Below, piece after piece: positions 44,149 to 53,573 of a DNA stretch of 64,000 nucleotides; positions within the stretch are counted from its first letter, which is position 1, and the number at the start of each line of letters is the position of its first letter. The notes under the pieces are model-generated. The model did no database searches and had not been told where the DNA came from. It saw nothing but the letters and a program-made list of their open reading frames with translations. This DNA is from Pseudoalteromonas shioyasakiensis. Lineage in GTDB: Bacteria > Pseudomonadota > Gammaproteobacteria > Enterobacterales > Alteromonadaceae. The stretch spans positions 248,001 through 312,000 of the forward strand of contig NZ_LRUE01000024.1 of NCBI RefSeq assembly GCF_001550135.1, read 5' to 3'. A program made the position numbers and the translations under genes.

Positions 44149-44986
44149 ATGTCTTAATCAAATCCACAAGCTGCTTAAGCTGCTCATGACTTAGTGGGTT
44201 GTGGGCATGATTACCGTAAAGCAGCACGATATCAATGACAGGCAATACCGGAAGTGAGCTATCGCAGATCTCTTCCACACCCGATTGCATGCTTATTCGT
44301 GCCATACTGCCAATTGCCAGTCCTTGTTTAATCAAGCCATGTAACGCTCCCGCTGAGCCACAACAGGCAATAATATTAAAACGACGCTCGGCTTTTAATA
44401 AACCCTCAATACTGGCTTGGTGAAACTTACAGTCTCGTTGAAACAAGGCGATAGGAAGTGGGGTTGAATCGTTAATCTCAAAAGCAGGGCTTTTCACCCA
44501 CACGCCTTGGCTTGATTGCAATAAGTAGCCTTCTTCGCTGTCTGGCGAGCGAGTGGCAATCACCAAATCGAGCATACCTTTGTCTAGTTTGGCTCTAAGC
44601 TCAGTACTAGGGGCGCAGCTTATTTGTAAATCCAGTGCATTAAACTGTTGGTGTAAAGCATCAACAAGCTCTGGTAGTAAAGAGTGGGCATAGTCGTCAG
44701 GGCAGCCAATGCGCACACGTAAATTGCCAGTGCCTGCTTTTAATTGCTTAAAGGCTTCATCATGAAGCGCTATCAATTGCTTTGCATAGCTTGCTAGCTG
44801 GTGGCCTTGATGGGTTAGCACCAGTTGACGACCTTGCTTTTCAAATAGCGGACTTGCAAGGTCTTGTTCAAGCTTTTTCATTTGCATACTTACCGCCGAT
44901 TGGGTTCTGCAAATTTGTGCTGCAGCGCGGGTGAAACTGCCTGTATCAACAAAGGCACAAAAAGTTCTAAGGGCATCAATATCCAT
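44147..44986 (-). CDS. LysR-family transcriptional regulator
   Basis: A 279-residue LysR regulator. The winged helix lies at residues 1-60 (MDIDALRTFCAFVDTGSFTRAA, RTQSAVSMQMKKLEQDLASPLFE), and the periplasmic-binding-protein-like effector domain fills the rest, with an early RVRIGCPDDYAHSLLPEL. It is divergent from the GST gene, with a candidate binding palindrome (45021-45045) in the short gap, so it may control that gene. The inducer is unknown. Confidence 0.92.
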   Translation of the reverse strand: MDIDALRTFCAFVDTGSFTRAAAQICRTQSAVSMQMKKLEQDLASPLFEKQGRQLVLTHQGHQLASYAKQLIALHDEAFKQLKAGTGNLRVRIGCPDDYAHSLLPELVDALHQQFNALDLQISCAPSTELRAKLDKGMLDLVIATRSPDSEEGYLLQSSQGVWVKSPAFEINDSTPLPIALFQRDCKFHQASIEGLLKAERRFNIIACCGSAGALHGLIKQGLAIGSMARISMQSGVEEICDSSLPVLPVIDIVLLYGNHAHNPLSHEQLKQLVDLIKT

Positions 44987-45020
44987 AATGTATCAGCTTT
45001 TCTTATAGGTAGCATAAAAA

Positions 45021-45045
45021 CAATTGGCGAGTAATTACCCAATTG
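45021..45045. promoter_or_regulatory. Candidate LysR operator between lysR-type and GST genes
   Basis: Two perfect seven-base arms, CAATTGG and CCAATTG, are separated by 11 bases, matching the T-N11-A layout of LysR-family boxes. It lies in the 101-base divergent gap, about 43 bases before the GST start. Confidence 0.55.
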
Positions 45046-45087
45046 CTGTTTTATAGTGAGCTTAATCTAAACGTTAAAGGAAGCACA

Positions 45088-45738
45088 ATGCAATTATTTA
45101 TTGGCAATAAAAATTACTCAACGTGGTCATTGCGGGCCTGGTATTTACTGAGTAAATTCAATATCTCTTTTAAAGAGCTGCAGTTAGTTTTGGATACGCC
45201 TGAATTTTATGAAGCATTAAAAAGTAAGTTTCCAGTGCAAAAAGTGCCGGCTCTTATTGATGCTGAGTTAACCGTGTGGGATTCACTCGCTATTTGTGAA
45301 TACATCAATGATGCTTATCTAAATGGTGCTGCTTGGCCTAGTGAAATAGCTCAAAGAGCAAGAGCGCGCAGTCTAGCGGCTGAGATGCACTCTGGTTTTG
45401 CTGCACTTCGTAATGAAATGCCAATGAATATCCGCGCCAAAAGGCATGTTGAATTATCAGAGCAAGCTAAAAAAGACATTGCACGTATCGATGAGATTTT
45501 TTCTGCTCAGCAGCAAAGCTACCCTAATGCATGGTTATTTGGCGAGTTCTCTATTGTTGATGCGATGTTTGCACCTGTGGTGCTGCGCTTCAAAACGTAT
45601 CAGGTGGAGCTTTCGCATGCTGCGCAAGCTTATTGCCAGCAGGTACTTGCTTGCCCGGTAATGCAAAGTTGGATCAACGAAGCCCTTAAAGAAACAGATA
45701 TCGTAGATTGTGATGAAGCGGGTGAAGAAATCAGCTAA
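45088..45738 (+). CDS. Glutathione S-transferase family protein
   Basis: A 216-residue GST-like protein. The N-terminal thioredoxin-like domain (LFIGNKNYSTWSLRAWYLL, KVPALIDAELTVWDSLAICEYI) contains the G-site pattern with VPAL and DSLAI, and the helical C-terminal domain covers 90-216. It is likely glutathione-dependent; substrate unknown. The ATG at 45088 is chosen because of the AAAGGAAG site; the longest frame begins 15 codons earlier. It is probably controlled by the divergent LysR protein. Confidence 0.88.
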   Translation: MQLFIGNKNYSTWSLRAWYLLSKFNISFKELQLVLDTPEFYEALKSKFPVQKVPALIDAELTVWDSLAICEYINDAYLNGAAWPSEIAQRARARSLAAEMHSGFAALRNEMPMNIRAKRHVELSEQAKKDIARIDEIFSAQQQSYPNAWLFGEFSIVDAMFAPVVLRFKTYQVELSHAAQAYCQQVLACPVMQSWINEALKETDIVDCDEAGEEIS

Positions 45739-45913
45739 CTGAAATTTAGAGTATTTTCCTACTTAATCTATTGTTTACTATACTTTCATTTGGGGTTTTT
45801 TGTCGTATTTTTATACAAAAATACTAGTTTAATTAGTGAGCATACACTCTATACTAGAGTAGTTGCTCTTTAATCTAACACCCCTCACTTCCTTTCGTAG
45901 TAGGCATTTATTT

Positions 45914-47077
45914 ATGGGCGCTTTTGCAGCAAAATTATTAAACGAAGATATGTCGATTGAGCGCTATGCTTGCCAATTTAAATCGTTACAGGTTGAGCAA
46001 GCATTTTTGCAAAGTAAATTTGCTCAAGATAAAAAAATAGCTCAGTTTCTTACCTGTTTGATTGCAGTTGTTACTTTTTTGGTGACATTCTTTGACAAGA
46101 TGATCATTCAAGCGAGCTTTTGGCCCGATATTGCCCTGATCGGTAGAGCCGTTACTATATCAGTTTGTTTACTAAGCGCTTTTGGTCTAGGTTTTATAAA
46201 AACTCCAGGGCAGTTAAAACCCGTGATTGTCGTGTTTATGGTGTTTTTATTTTTGAATATCCAGTTCATGGTTGTCACCTATGAGCGAAATTATATTTTG
46301 CACATGTTTTTTGATGTGATCATATTGATCACCTTTTACTTTTCAACATTGTTATCTTTGAAGTTATCTTTGTTTTTAGGTGTTGCTTACAGTGTGTTCG
46401 CTGTGATTGTTATTTACTCCTATAAAGATATATCTATTCACTCATTTTATGTGGTGATCTTAGCGCATGTTGCGGCCAACTTAGCAGGCATGATCATGGC
46501 TGCTCATGAGCATATTATCCGTAGGGAGCTGTTTGTAAGGAATACTCAGCTTGCGCAACTCGCTCACGAAATGAAAACCCAAGCACTCAAAGACTCACTC
46601 ACTCAACTGCCTAACCGCCGCGCTTTTGATAATGCTTTCCCAGAGTACCAAAGGCTCACTCAGCAGCAACAAGGTGAGTTAAAACAGGTCTGTGTTATTT
46701 TGGCTGATATTGATTATTTTAAACGTGTGAATGATACCCACGGCCACGAGGTGGGGGATGCTGTATTACAACGTTTTTCTGCTTTTTTAACTCACTCACT
46801 ACGTACCTCTGATGATGTGTATCGCTTTGGCGGAGAGGAGTTTGTAATTGTACTACCACTATGCTCTGTGCCAGATGCAACGGTTATTATTAATAGTATG
46901 ATCTCAAGGTTGAATAGTGAAATGTGCGAAGTTGGTGAGTTATCTTTACCAATTCGCGCAAGTTTTGGTTTAACTGTGATGAGAGAAGAGGAGCAAAAAT
47001 CAGTTATCTCAAGAGCTGATGCTGCACTTTATCAGGCTAAAGATGCAGGACGTAATCAATTAGTTATTAAACTTTAA
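45914..47077 (+). CDS. Membrane diguanylate cyclase
   Basis: A 387-residue protein with six or so hydrophobic segments in the N-terminal half (about 45-215, MASE-like membrane sensor) and a C-terminal GGDEF domain. The active site reads YRFGGEEFVIVL with GGEEF, and RTSD five residues earlier provides an inhibitory site, so it should be an active, feedback-controlled cyclase. The start is uncertain; ATG at 45914 (MGAFAAKLL) is used, while TTG 45863 and a later ATG are alternatives. It lies just before two cyclic-di-GMP phosphodiesterase genes on the same strand, suggesting a functional set. Confidence 0.9.
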   Translation: MGAFAAKLLNEDMSIERYACQFKSLQVEQAFLQSKFAQDKKIAQFLTCLIAVVTFLVTFFDKMIIQASFWPDIALIGRAVTISVCLLSAFGLGFIKTPGQLKPVIVVFMVFLFLNIQFMVVTYERNYILHMFFDVIILITFYFSTLLSLKLSLFLGVAYSVFAVIVIYSYKDISIHSFYVVILAHVAANLAGMIMAAHEHIIRRELFVRNTQLAQLAHEMKTQALKDSLTQLPNRRAFDNAFPEYQRLTQQQQGELKQVCVILADIDYFKRVNDTHGHEVGDAVLQRFSAFLTHSLRTSDDVYRFGGEEFVIVLPLCSVPDATVIINSMISRLNSEMCEVGELSLPIRASFGLTVMREEEQKSVISRADAALYQAKDAGRNQLVIKL

Positions 47078-47172
47078 TTGCTTAATTATGCGTTAAAACA
47101 TGTACCTTATAGTCATTTCGGTATAATCTTTAATCATATTATTTTCTTATATTAGCAAGCAAGGAGTCGCGA

Positions 47173-49614
47173 ATGCTAACACGCCACGATAAAGGGTATA
47201 AAATTTCAATTAGAGCCAGTGTCTTGCTGGTATTTGCCCTTGCAAGTTTACTCACAGGCGTGGTGGCGATTAGTTTGCATTATTACTTTAGTGAAAAGCT
47301 GATACTGCAAACTAAATCAGAACAATTTAAACAAACTAGCCAGCAAATAGCCGATCACATCACCCGAATCAACCATCGTGCCGATAATACCTTGAGCGTG
47401 ATGATCCACGACACGCGATTATTTTCGAATAGCCAAGATAATAAAGAGATTTTACAGCATGTATTGCTCGAAATTTTAACGCGCCATCCAGACTTTTATT
47501 CGCTTATTCTTGGTCATGCTAATGGCGACTTATTACAGGTTATTAATTTAAAAGGCTATGCCAAGCTTCCTTCATCGTTTCAACTTGATGAAGACGATCA
47601 TTGGCTGGTGTATCAAATTACAGGGCAGGGCAGCGATCGTAAGCAAGTAACCACGTATTTAGACGAGTCGCTCAACGTTCGTAAAAGAGACACGCAAGCG
47701 ACAGATTACGACCCGCGCACCCGTGTTTGGTTTCAGGATGCAACCAGTACTTCGGTGACGAAAACTGAGCAGTATGTGTTTAACGTATTTGATGTACCAG
47801 GTTATACCTATGCAATTAAATCAGCGCAAACAGGCGATGTATTAGCGATTGATATTGCCAGTGCAAGTTTGAATCATTTTTTAACCGCGCAACAAACTAA
47901 AATGAAGCACTTGGTTGAAAGTGAAATGTATGTTTATCGGGGTAATGGCGAAATTATTGCGAGCAGTAAAAACCAAAGCCATCAGCATAGTTTTGCTGAC
48001 TTATCTCAGTTGGTTAAATTAGATGAGCAGCAATCTGGGCTTGCTAATAAAGCGCATCAATTTGGTAAAATGCTAAGCGTCCATGAAAAGGGCATAGAAA
48101 AGTACATGTTTGTGCTGCCTCTGCCGCTCAGTAGCGATATGCAATCTGATGAAGTGGATTATTTCACTGTACTGGTATCTAAAGATGACGTGTTAGCGGT
48201 AATTAAAGAAAAAATACGCATTTCAATTTTAGTGACGGGCTTATTTTTACTTTTGCTGCTGCCCGTTTCTTGGTTTTTTGCCTCTTCAATCGTTAACCCA
48301 ATACTTAAACTAGTGGGTGAGAACAAAAAAATTCAACAGCGCGATTACAATGAGGTATCAACGCTTTCGAGCCATATTTTAGAAATTCATTATTTAGCTA
48401 GTTCGATGGTCGATATGAGTCGCTCCATTGAGCAACATGAAAATTCACAAAAAGCGTTGATGGAGTCCTTTGTTGAGCTTATTGCGCAAGCCATTGATGA
48501 TAAATCTCCCTATACGGCAGGGCATTGTGAGCGGGTGCCAGAGCTGGGTATTTGGCTTGCAGATGCCGCATCAGGTTCAACAGATGAGGCGTTTTCTAAG
48601 TTCAGCTTTAAAACCCCTGATGAGCGACGCGAGTTTCGTTTAGCAGCGTGGTTGCACGATTGCGGTAAAATCACCACACCAGAGCATATTGTTGATAAAG
48701 GCACTAAGCTCGAAACCATTTATAACCGTATTCATGAAGTACGCACCCGATTTGAAGTGCTGCTGCGTGATGCAAAAATTGCTTACTATGAACAACTATT
48801 AGCGCACCCAGAGCAGCAATCTGTGCTTAAGCAAAAGCTTGAGCAACAAACTGAAAAGTTACACGCAGACTTTAGATTTATTGCTGCCTGTAATGTTGGT
48901 GGTGAGTTTATGGATGAAGCGCAGCTGTCTCGTTTACATGAGGTTGCTAGCATTAAGTGGCAGCGCCATTTTGACGCAAGTTTAGGTTTATCACCCCTTG
49001 AAGAAATGCGTATGGTTGATTTGAAGAGTCAGCATTTACCTGTCGAAGAGTCACTGCTAAGCGATAAGCCAAGTGATTTAATTCCACACGAAAAAGCCGT
49101 TGAGTACCCAGATAGTTTGGGCATTAATATGGTCATTCCTGAGTATAAATATAACCTTGGCGAATTGTATAACTTGTCGGTGGCGCGGGGCACGTTAACA
49201 GCGGAAGACCGATTTAAGATCAATGAGCATGTGATCAGCACAATTCGTATGCTTGGTAGTGTGCCATTCCCTAAAGAATTAGCGAAAGTTCCGCGTTATG
49301 CATCAACCCACCATGAAACCTTAAAAGGCACCGGTTATCCACGAAAATTAACCGCTGAGCAGTTATCAATACCTGAACGTGTGTTAGTACTTGCTGACAT
49401 CTTCGAAGCATTAACCGCGGCAGATAGACCTTATAAAAAAGCGAAACCTTTAAGTGTTGCTGTTGATATTTTAGCGAAAATGGTCGATGACGATCACATT
49501 GACCGTGACGTATTTGAGCTCTTTTTAACTTCAGGCATATACCTAAAATATGCAAAACAGTTTTTACATGAGTCGCAAATCGATTCGGTCGATATTCAAA
49601 AATATCTAAGATAA
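47173..49614 (+). CDS. Cache-HAMP-HD-GYP cyclic-di-GMP phosphodiesterase
   Basis: An 813-residue membrane receptor. The first membrane helix is at about 15-36, a periplasmic Cache-like region covers 38-345, the second helix is at 349-370, and a HAMP-like linker follows to about 425. The HD-GYP domain has H451 (AGHCERVPELG), the HD pair 495-496 (WLHDCGKITTPEH), HHE at 713-715 and GTGYP at 719-723. About 150 residues separate the early motif from the usual GxLT-EDRFKINEH region, an insertion shared with the next gene. The enzyme set looks complete. An AAGGAG ribosome site precedes the ATG. Confidence 0.9.
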   Translation: MLTRHDKGYKISIRASVLLVFALASLLTGVVAISLHYYFSEKLILQTKSEQFKQTSQQIADHITRINHRADNTLSVMIHDTRLFSNSQDNKEILQHVLLEILTRHPDFYSLILGHANGDLLQVINLKGYAKLPSSFQLDEDDHWLVYQITGQGSDRKQVTTYLDESLNVRKRDTQATDYDPRTRVWFQDATSTSVTKTEQYVFNVFDVPGYTYAIKSAQTGDVLAIDIASASLNHFLTAQQTKMKHLVESEMYVYRGNGEIIASSKNQSHQHSFADLSQLVKLDEQQSGLANKAHQFGKMLSVHEKGIEKYMFVLPLPLSSDMQSDEVDYFTVLVSKDDVLAVIKEKIRISILVTGLFLLLLLPVSWFFASSIVNPILKLVGENKKIQQRDYNEVSTLSSHILEIHYLASSMVDMSRSIEQHENSQKALMESFVELIAQAIDDKSPYTAGHCERVPELGIWLADAASGSTDEAFSKFSFKTPDERREFRLAAWLHDCGKITTPEHIVDKGTKLETIYNRIHEVRTRFEVLLRDAKIAYYEQLLAHPEQQSVLKQKLEQQTEKLHADFRFIAACNVGGEFMDEAQLSRLHEVASIKWQRHFDASLGLSPLEEMRMVDLKSQHLPVEESLLSDKPSDLIPHEKAVEYPDSLGINMVIPEYKYNLGELYNLSVARGTLTAEDRFKINEHVISTIRMLGSVPFPKELAKVPRYASTHHETLKGTGYPRKLTAEQLSIPERVLVLADIFEALTAADRPYKKAKPLSVAVDILAKMVDDDHIDRDVFELFLTSGIYLKYAKQFLHESQIDSVDIQKYLR

Positions 49615-49736
49615 TTATTTGCTTATGCTTTAGGCTAATATTGCAGTGTTTTTGTTTGTAATACAAAGTTATTGGTGTATAAAGATTATACAAGCTAATA
49701 TTATTTACGAACAAAGCATTGCAAGGAGATGCATAA

Positions 49737-52700
49737 GTGCTGGTATCTGCTTTTCAAAAACTTAAACAAAAAATTCGTTTTTCGATTCGTCTTACCGTTG
49801 TTGCGGTGTTCGTATTAGCCACCTCATTAACAGCCCTGATTGCAATTAGCCTGCAATATTATTTCAGTGAAAAAATGGCTTTAGAAGCCAGTGTTAAAAA
49901 CTTTAATTTAGCCACCGGCTCCGTTGCTGATTACCTTACTGGGGTGAATGAAAAGTCAGAAAACACATTAAGTGTAATGGTACAAAACAGTAGCCTTATC
50001 AGTGCCGACAGCGAAGATAAAAGTGAACTGAGAGATGTCATGAGCGAAATCATGCAGCTCAATCCATTGTTTTATGCCTTATATGTCGGCTATGAAAATG
50101 GTGACTTTTATGAATTAATTAATTTAGAAAGTAGTGAAATTGTTCGCCAGCAGTTGCAAGCCATCGAAGCGGATCGTTGGGTAGTGATCCATATTAGCGG
50201 TGAAGGTGCAGAGCGTGTTCAGCACACTCATTACTTTGATCAGCAATTTAATTTGCGTATCTCTCAAACAAAGAGTACCAGCTATGATCCGCGAGAGCGT
50301 TTGTGGTTTAAGCAAGCAAACTCGACCCGAGTCAATAAAACCAAGCCGTATTTTTTCACCCACCTACAAGCTCCCGGGCAAACCTATTCGATAAAGTCGG
50401 CAAGAGAAAACAGTGTATTGGCGTTAGACGTGAGCTTATCGAGCATCTCTGAGTATTTAAGTAAACAGCAAAGTAAAATGAGCAGTCAGTATTTAAGCGA
50501 GCTGTACATATACAATAAAGAAGGTGAAATTGTTGCCTCTAACCAACAAAAAAATAGCTTACTATTACCAAGGCTTGAAAAACTGCCTCTGACTGAAGAG
50601 CAGCAAAGTGTATTGGCAAAGTATCCTTATTTAAGCGTATCAAACGAGACAAACTGGCCACCAATGGATTTTAGTGTGGGCGGAAACCCGAAAGGCTATA
50701 GCATTGATTATATTAATGGTTTGGCTGAGTTACTGGGAATCAAGGTGACCTTTATCAACGGTTTTACTTGGTCGGAGTTTTTAACGCAATTTGCAAAAAA
50801 TGAAATAGACATTATTCAGCCTATTTTTAAAACGCCTGCCAATGAGCCGCTTGGTCTTATGAGCCAAACTATGGCGACCTTACCGTTCAGTATCATTACA
50901 GCAAAAGGCACCACACCAGTTGTTACCATGAAGCAGTTAGCGGGCAAACAGTTGGCAATAGGCGAAGGCTGGTCGGTCATTAAAGTGATCAAAGAGCACT
51001 TTCCCGACATCGACATTGTTGAGCTACCAAGTACAAAAGCGGTGCTTGATGCAGTAAGCCAAGGACGCGTCTATGCTGGTTTAGATAACGAGGCGGTGTT
51101 CAAATACACTCAAAAGCAGTTTTTTATCGATGGTATTCAGTACAATCAGCTTGATAGTTATAGCCACGAGCTACTACCCGATACCCTGCATTTATTGTTT
51201 CATCCAGAGGATGCAGCGCTTAAAGACTTAATCGATATGGCAATCACTCAGTTGCCAAATTCGTACATTGCTGCACTCGAGCGAAAATGGTTAGGGAGCG
51301 ACCCCAGTCAGCAAACACAAGTTATTGGCACTGTGCCATATCCTGAGTTTCTAACTTTAATTACAGATGAAACAAACTTTGCCCATTTACGTTTGATGAC
51401 CCTAAATGGCATTGAAAAGTATGTGTATATTACTCCGCTTTCAGAAGGGGGCATTAATAGCGATTACTTAGCGATAGTAGTGCCGAAAGAGGGGGTACTA
51501 AGCTCTACCCGTGAGAAAATTAAGCTCTCTATTTTTATCACTGCCGCATGCTTAATTATGGTATTGCCGGTGTCGTGGTTTTTTGCCTCACCCATTGTTG
51601 CACCTATTAAGACCTTAGAGGGTGAAAACTTAAAGATAAAGCGCCGTCAGTTTGACCAAGTTTCAACGTTAAAAAGCAGTATTAAAGAAATCAATAATCT
51701 GGCCAGCTCTATGGTGCAAATGAGTCAATCTATTCAGCAGCATGAGCAAAAGCAAAAAGCCTTAATGGAGTCATTTATTGAGCTTATTGCGCAGGCCATC
51801 GATGATAAATCGCCCTATACAGCAGGGCACTGCGAACGAGTACCAGAACTGGGCATTATGTTGGCCAAAGCGGCTTCAAGTTCCAATGAACACGCTTTTA
51901 AAGAGTTTGCCTTTAAAAATAAAGACGAGTTAAGAGAGTTTAGCCTCGCGGCTTGGCTACATGACTGCGGTAAAATCACCACCCCAGAGCATATCGTCGA
52001 CAAAGGCACTAAGTTAGAAACCATTTATAACCGTATTCATGAAGTGCGTACACGTTTTGAAGTACTGTGGCGAGATGCAGAAATCGCTTATTTAAAAGCA
52101 TTGCAAAGTTCACCAGAAAAGCAACCTGAGCTTGAAGCTGAGCTTGCCAAACGCCAAGCACAATTACGCAGTGATTTTTCGTTTATCGCAGCGTGCAATG
52201 TGGGGGGCGAATTTATGGATGAAGCAAGTCTTAAGCGTTTAGAGGCGCTAAGTAACATAACGTGGCAGCGACATTTTAACGATAAGGTAGGCCTTTCTCC
52301 AGTTGAAGAGCTGCGAGTTCACAGCAGCGATGAGCAGCTGCCTGTTACTGAAAAGCTACTTTCAGATAAGCCTGAACATCTGATCACCCATGATAAACCT
52401 ATTGAGTATGACGAGCGCTTAGGCATTAAAGTAAGCATTCCTGAATACAAGTATAATCTAGGTGAGCTGTATAACTTGCAAATTCAGCGCGGTACGTTAA
52501 CAAATGAAGATCGCTTTAAAATTAATGAGCATATTATCAGCACTATTCGAATGCTCGATAATGTGCCGTTCCCTGAAGAGTTAGCACGGGTGCCACGTTA
52601 TGCCTCGACCCATCACGAAACACTCAAAGGCACGGGGTATCCGCGTAAGTTATCTGCAGATGATTTATCGATACCTGAGCGTGTGCTGGTGCTGGCTGAT

Positions 52701-52913
52701 ATCTTCGAGGCATTAACCGCTGCCGATAGACCTTATAAAAAAGCCAAGCCACTCAGTGTTGCCATTGATATTTTAGCCAAGATGGTAGCCGATCAGCATG
52801 TTGATGAAGATGTGTTCAAATTGTTCTTAACATCAGGTATTTACCTTGAATATGCAAAACGCTATTTAAACCCAGAACAAATCGATGATGTTGATATCGC
52901 AAAATACCTGTAA
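49737..52913 (+). CDS. HD-GYP phosphodiesterase with periplasmic solute-binding domain
   Basis: A 1058-residue paralogue of the preceding gene with the same order: helix at about 17-38, Cache-like sensor, second helix at about 597-617, HAMP-like linker and a C-terminal HD-GYP domain (HDCGK at 742-746, then THHETLKGTGYPRKL). The difference is a complete SBP_bac_3-like domain at about 290-520, inserted in the membrane-distal part of the sensor (WPPMDFSVGGNPKGYSIDYI, LAGKQLAIGEGW, AGLDNEAVF). Such domains bind amino acids or similar ligands. The start is GTG, supported by an AAGGAGAT site; an ATG further in would remove part of the first helix. Confidence 0.9.
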   Translation: MLVSAFQKLKQKIRFSIRLTVVAVFVLATSLTALIAISLQYYFSEKMALEASVKNFNLATGSVADYLTGVNEKSENTLSVMVQNSSLISADSEDKSELRDVMSEIMQLNPLFYALYVGYENGDFYELINLESSEIVRQQLQAIEADRWVVIHISGEGAERVQHTHYFDQQFNLRISQTKSTSYDPRERLWFKQANSTRVNKTKPYFFTHLQAPGQTYSIKSARENSVLALDVSLSSISEYLSKQQSKMSSQYLSELYIYNKEGEIVASNQQKNSLLLPRLEKLPLTEEQQSVLAKYPYLSVSNETNWPPMDFSVGGNPKGYSIDYINGLAELLGIKVTFINGFTWSEFLTQFAKNEIDIIQPIFKTPANEPLGLMSQTMATLPFSIITAKGTTPVVTMKQLAGKQLAIGEGWSVIKVIKEHFPDIDIVELPSTKAVLDAVSQGRVYAGLDNEAVFKYTQKQFFIDGIQYNQLDSYSHELLPDTLHLLFHPEDAALKDLIDMAITQLPNSYIAALERKWLGSDPSQQTQVIGTVPYPEFLTLITDETNFAHLRLMTLNGIEKYVYITPLSEGGINSDYLAIVVPKEGVLSSTREKIKLSIFITAACLIMVLPVSWFFASPIVAPIKTLEGENLKIKRRQFDQVSTLKSSIKEINNLASSMVQMSQSIQQHEQKQKALMESFIELIAQAIDDKSPYTAGHCERVPELGIMLAKAASSSNEHAFKEFAFKNKDELREFSLAAWLHDCGKITTPEHIVDKGTKLETIYNRIHEVRTRFEVLWRDAEIAYLKALQSSPEKQPELEAELAKRQAQLRSDFSFIAACNVGGEFMDEASLKRLEALSNITWQRHFNDKVGLSPVEELRVHSSDEQLPVTEKLLSDKPEHLITHDKPIEYDERLGIKVSIPEYKYNLGELYNLQIQRGTLTNEDRFKINEHIISTIRMLDNVPFPEELARVPRYASTHHETLKGTGYPRKLSADDLSIPERVLVLADIFEALTAADRPYKKAKPLSVAIDILAKMVADQHVDEDVFKLFLTSGIYLEYAKRYLNPEQIDDVDIAKYL

Positions 52914-52988
52914 CTGAGGGCGGTTGCTTTTACTTTAGAGTGAAAAGTCCGTACAATTCGCCTCGTTTTTAGTGACGCTTTTAACGAG

Positions 52989-53573
52989 ATGAATTCAAGC
53001 CGTATGCATCAGATTGCTGACTTAATCGCTATTTTTGAAAGCACTTTTTATCAAAGCCATAACACGCGTTTGATCAAAGGTGATGATGAACCTATTTACC
53101 TGCCTGCTGATGAGCAAACGCCTTATCACCAAATTGTGTTTGCCCACGGTTTTTATGCCAGTGCTTTGCACGAAATTGCCCATTGGCTGGTGGCTGGTGA
53201 GGCACGTCGGTTAAAAGAAGATTATGGCTATTGGTATTGCCCAGATGGTCGTGATAAGCACCAGCAAGCTGAATTTGAAGCAGTTGAAGTAAAGCCCCAA
53301 GCTATTGAATGGGCGCTCAGTACTGCAGCAGGTTTTGATTTTAATGTATCGGTTGATAATTTAAATGGCGAGCAAACCTGTCGATTCGATTTTCAAGCGC
53401 GAGTTCACCAGCAAGTGTTGAGCTTTTTAGCATCTGGCTTTAATCAGCGCACAACAGCACTTCTTAAAGCATTGAGTGATTTCTATAAAACCCCATGGCC
53501 ACTAACGGCTGCTCAGTTTACGTGGCAGCGCGATTTTCATGGCAACCCAGGAGCTTTATCTGATGCAGTTTAA
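52989..53573 (+). CDS. epmC: Elongation factor P hydroxylase EpmC
   Basis: A 194-residue EpmC (YfcM), the enzyme that hydroxylates the modified lysine of EF-P. Family marks include HGFYASALHEIAHWLVAGEARR, with the HExxH-like metal site, and YGYWYCPDGRDKHQQAEFE. The gene lies in the same neighbourhood as in E. coli (near aroC, smrB and yfcL). It is upstream of and overlaps the ATP-NAD kinase-like gene by 11 bases. An internal ATG at codon six would remove only MNSSR and is also possible. Confidence 0.93.
   Translation: MNSSRMHQIADLIAIFESTFYQSHNTRLIKGDDEPIYLPADEQTPYHQIVFAHGFYASALHEIAHWLVAGEARRLKEDYGYWYCPDGRDKHQQAEFEAVEVKPQAIEWALSTAAGFDFNVSVDNLNGEQTCRFDFQARVHQQVLSFLASGFNQRTTALLKALSDFYKTPWPLTAAQFTWQRDFHGNPGALSDAV

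Noticed and set aside
49271..49714. A 147-codon minus-strand frame over the end of the first HD-GYP gene
   Set aside because: It is antisense to a well-supported conserved domain (HHE and GYP motifs) and has no recognisable domain of its own.
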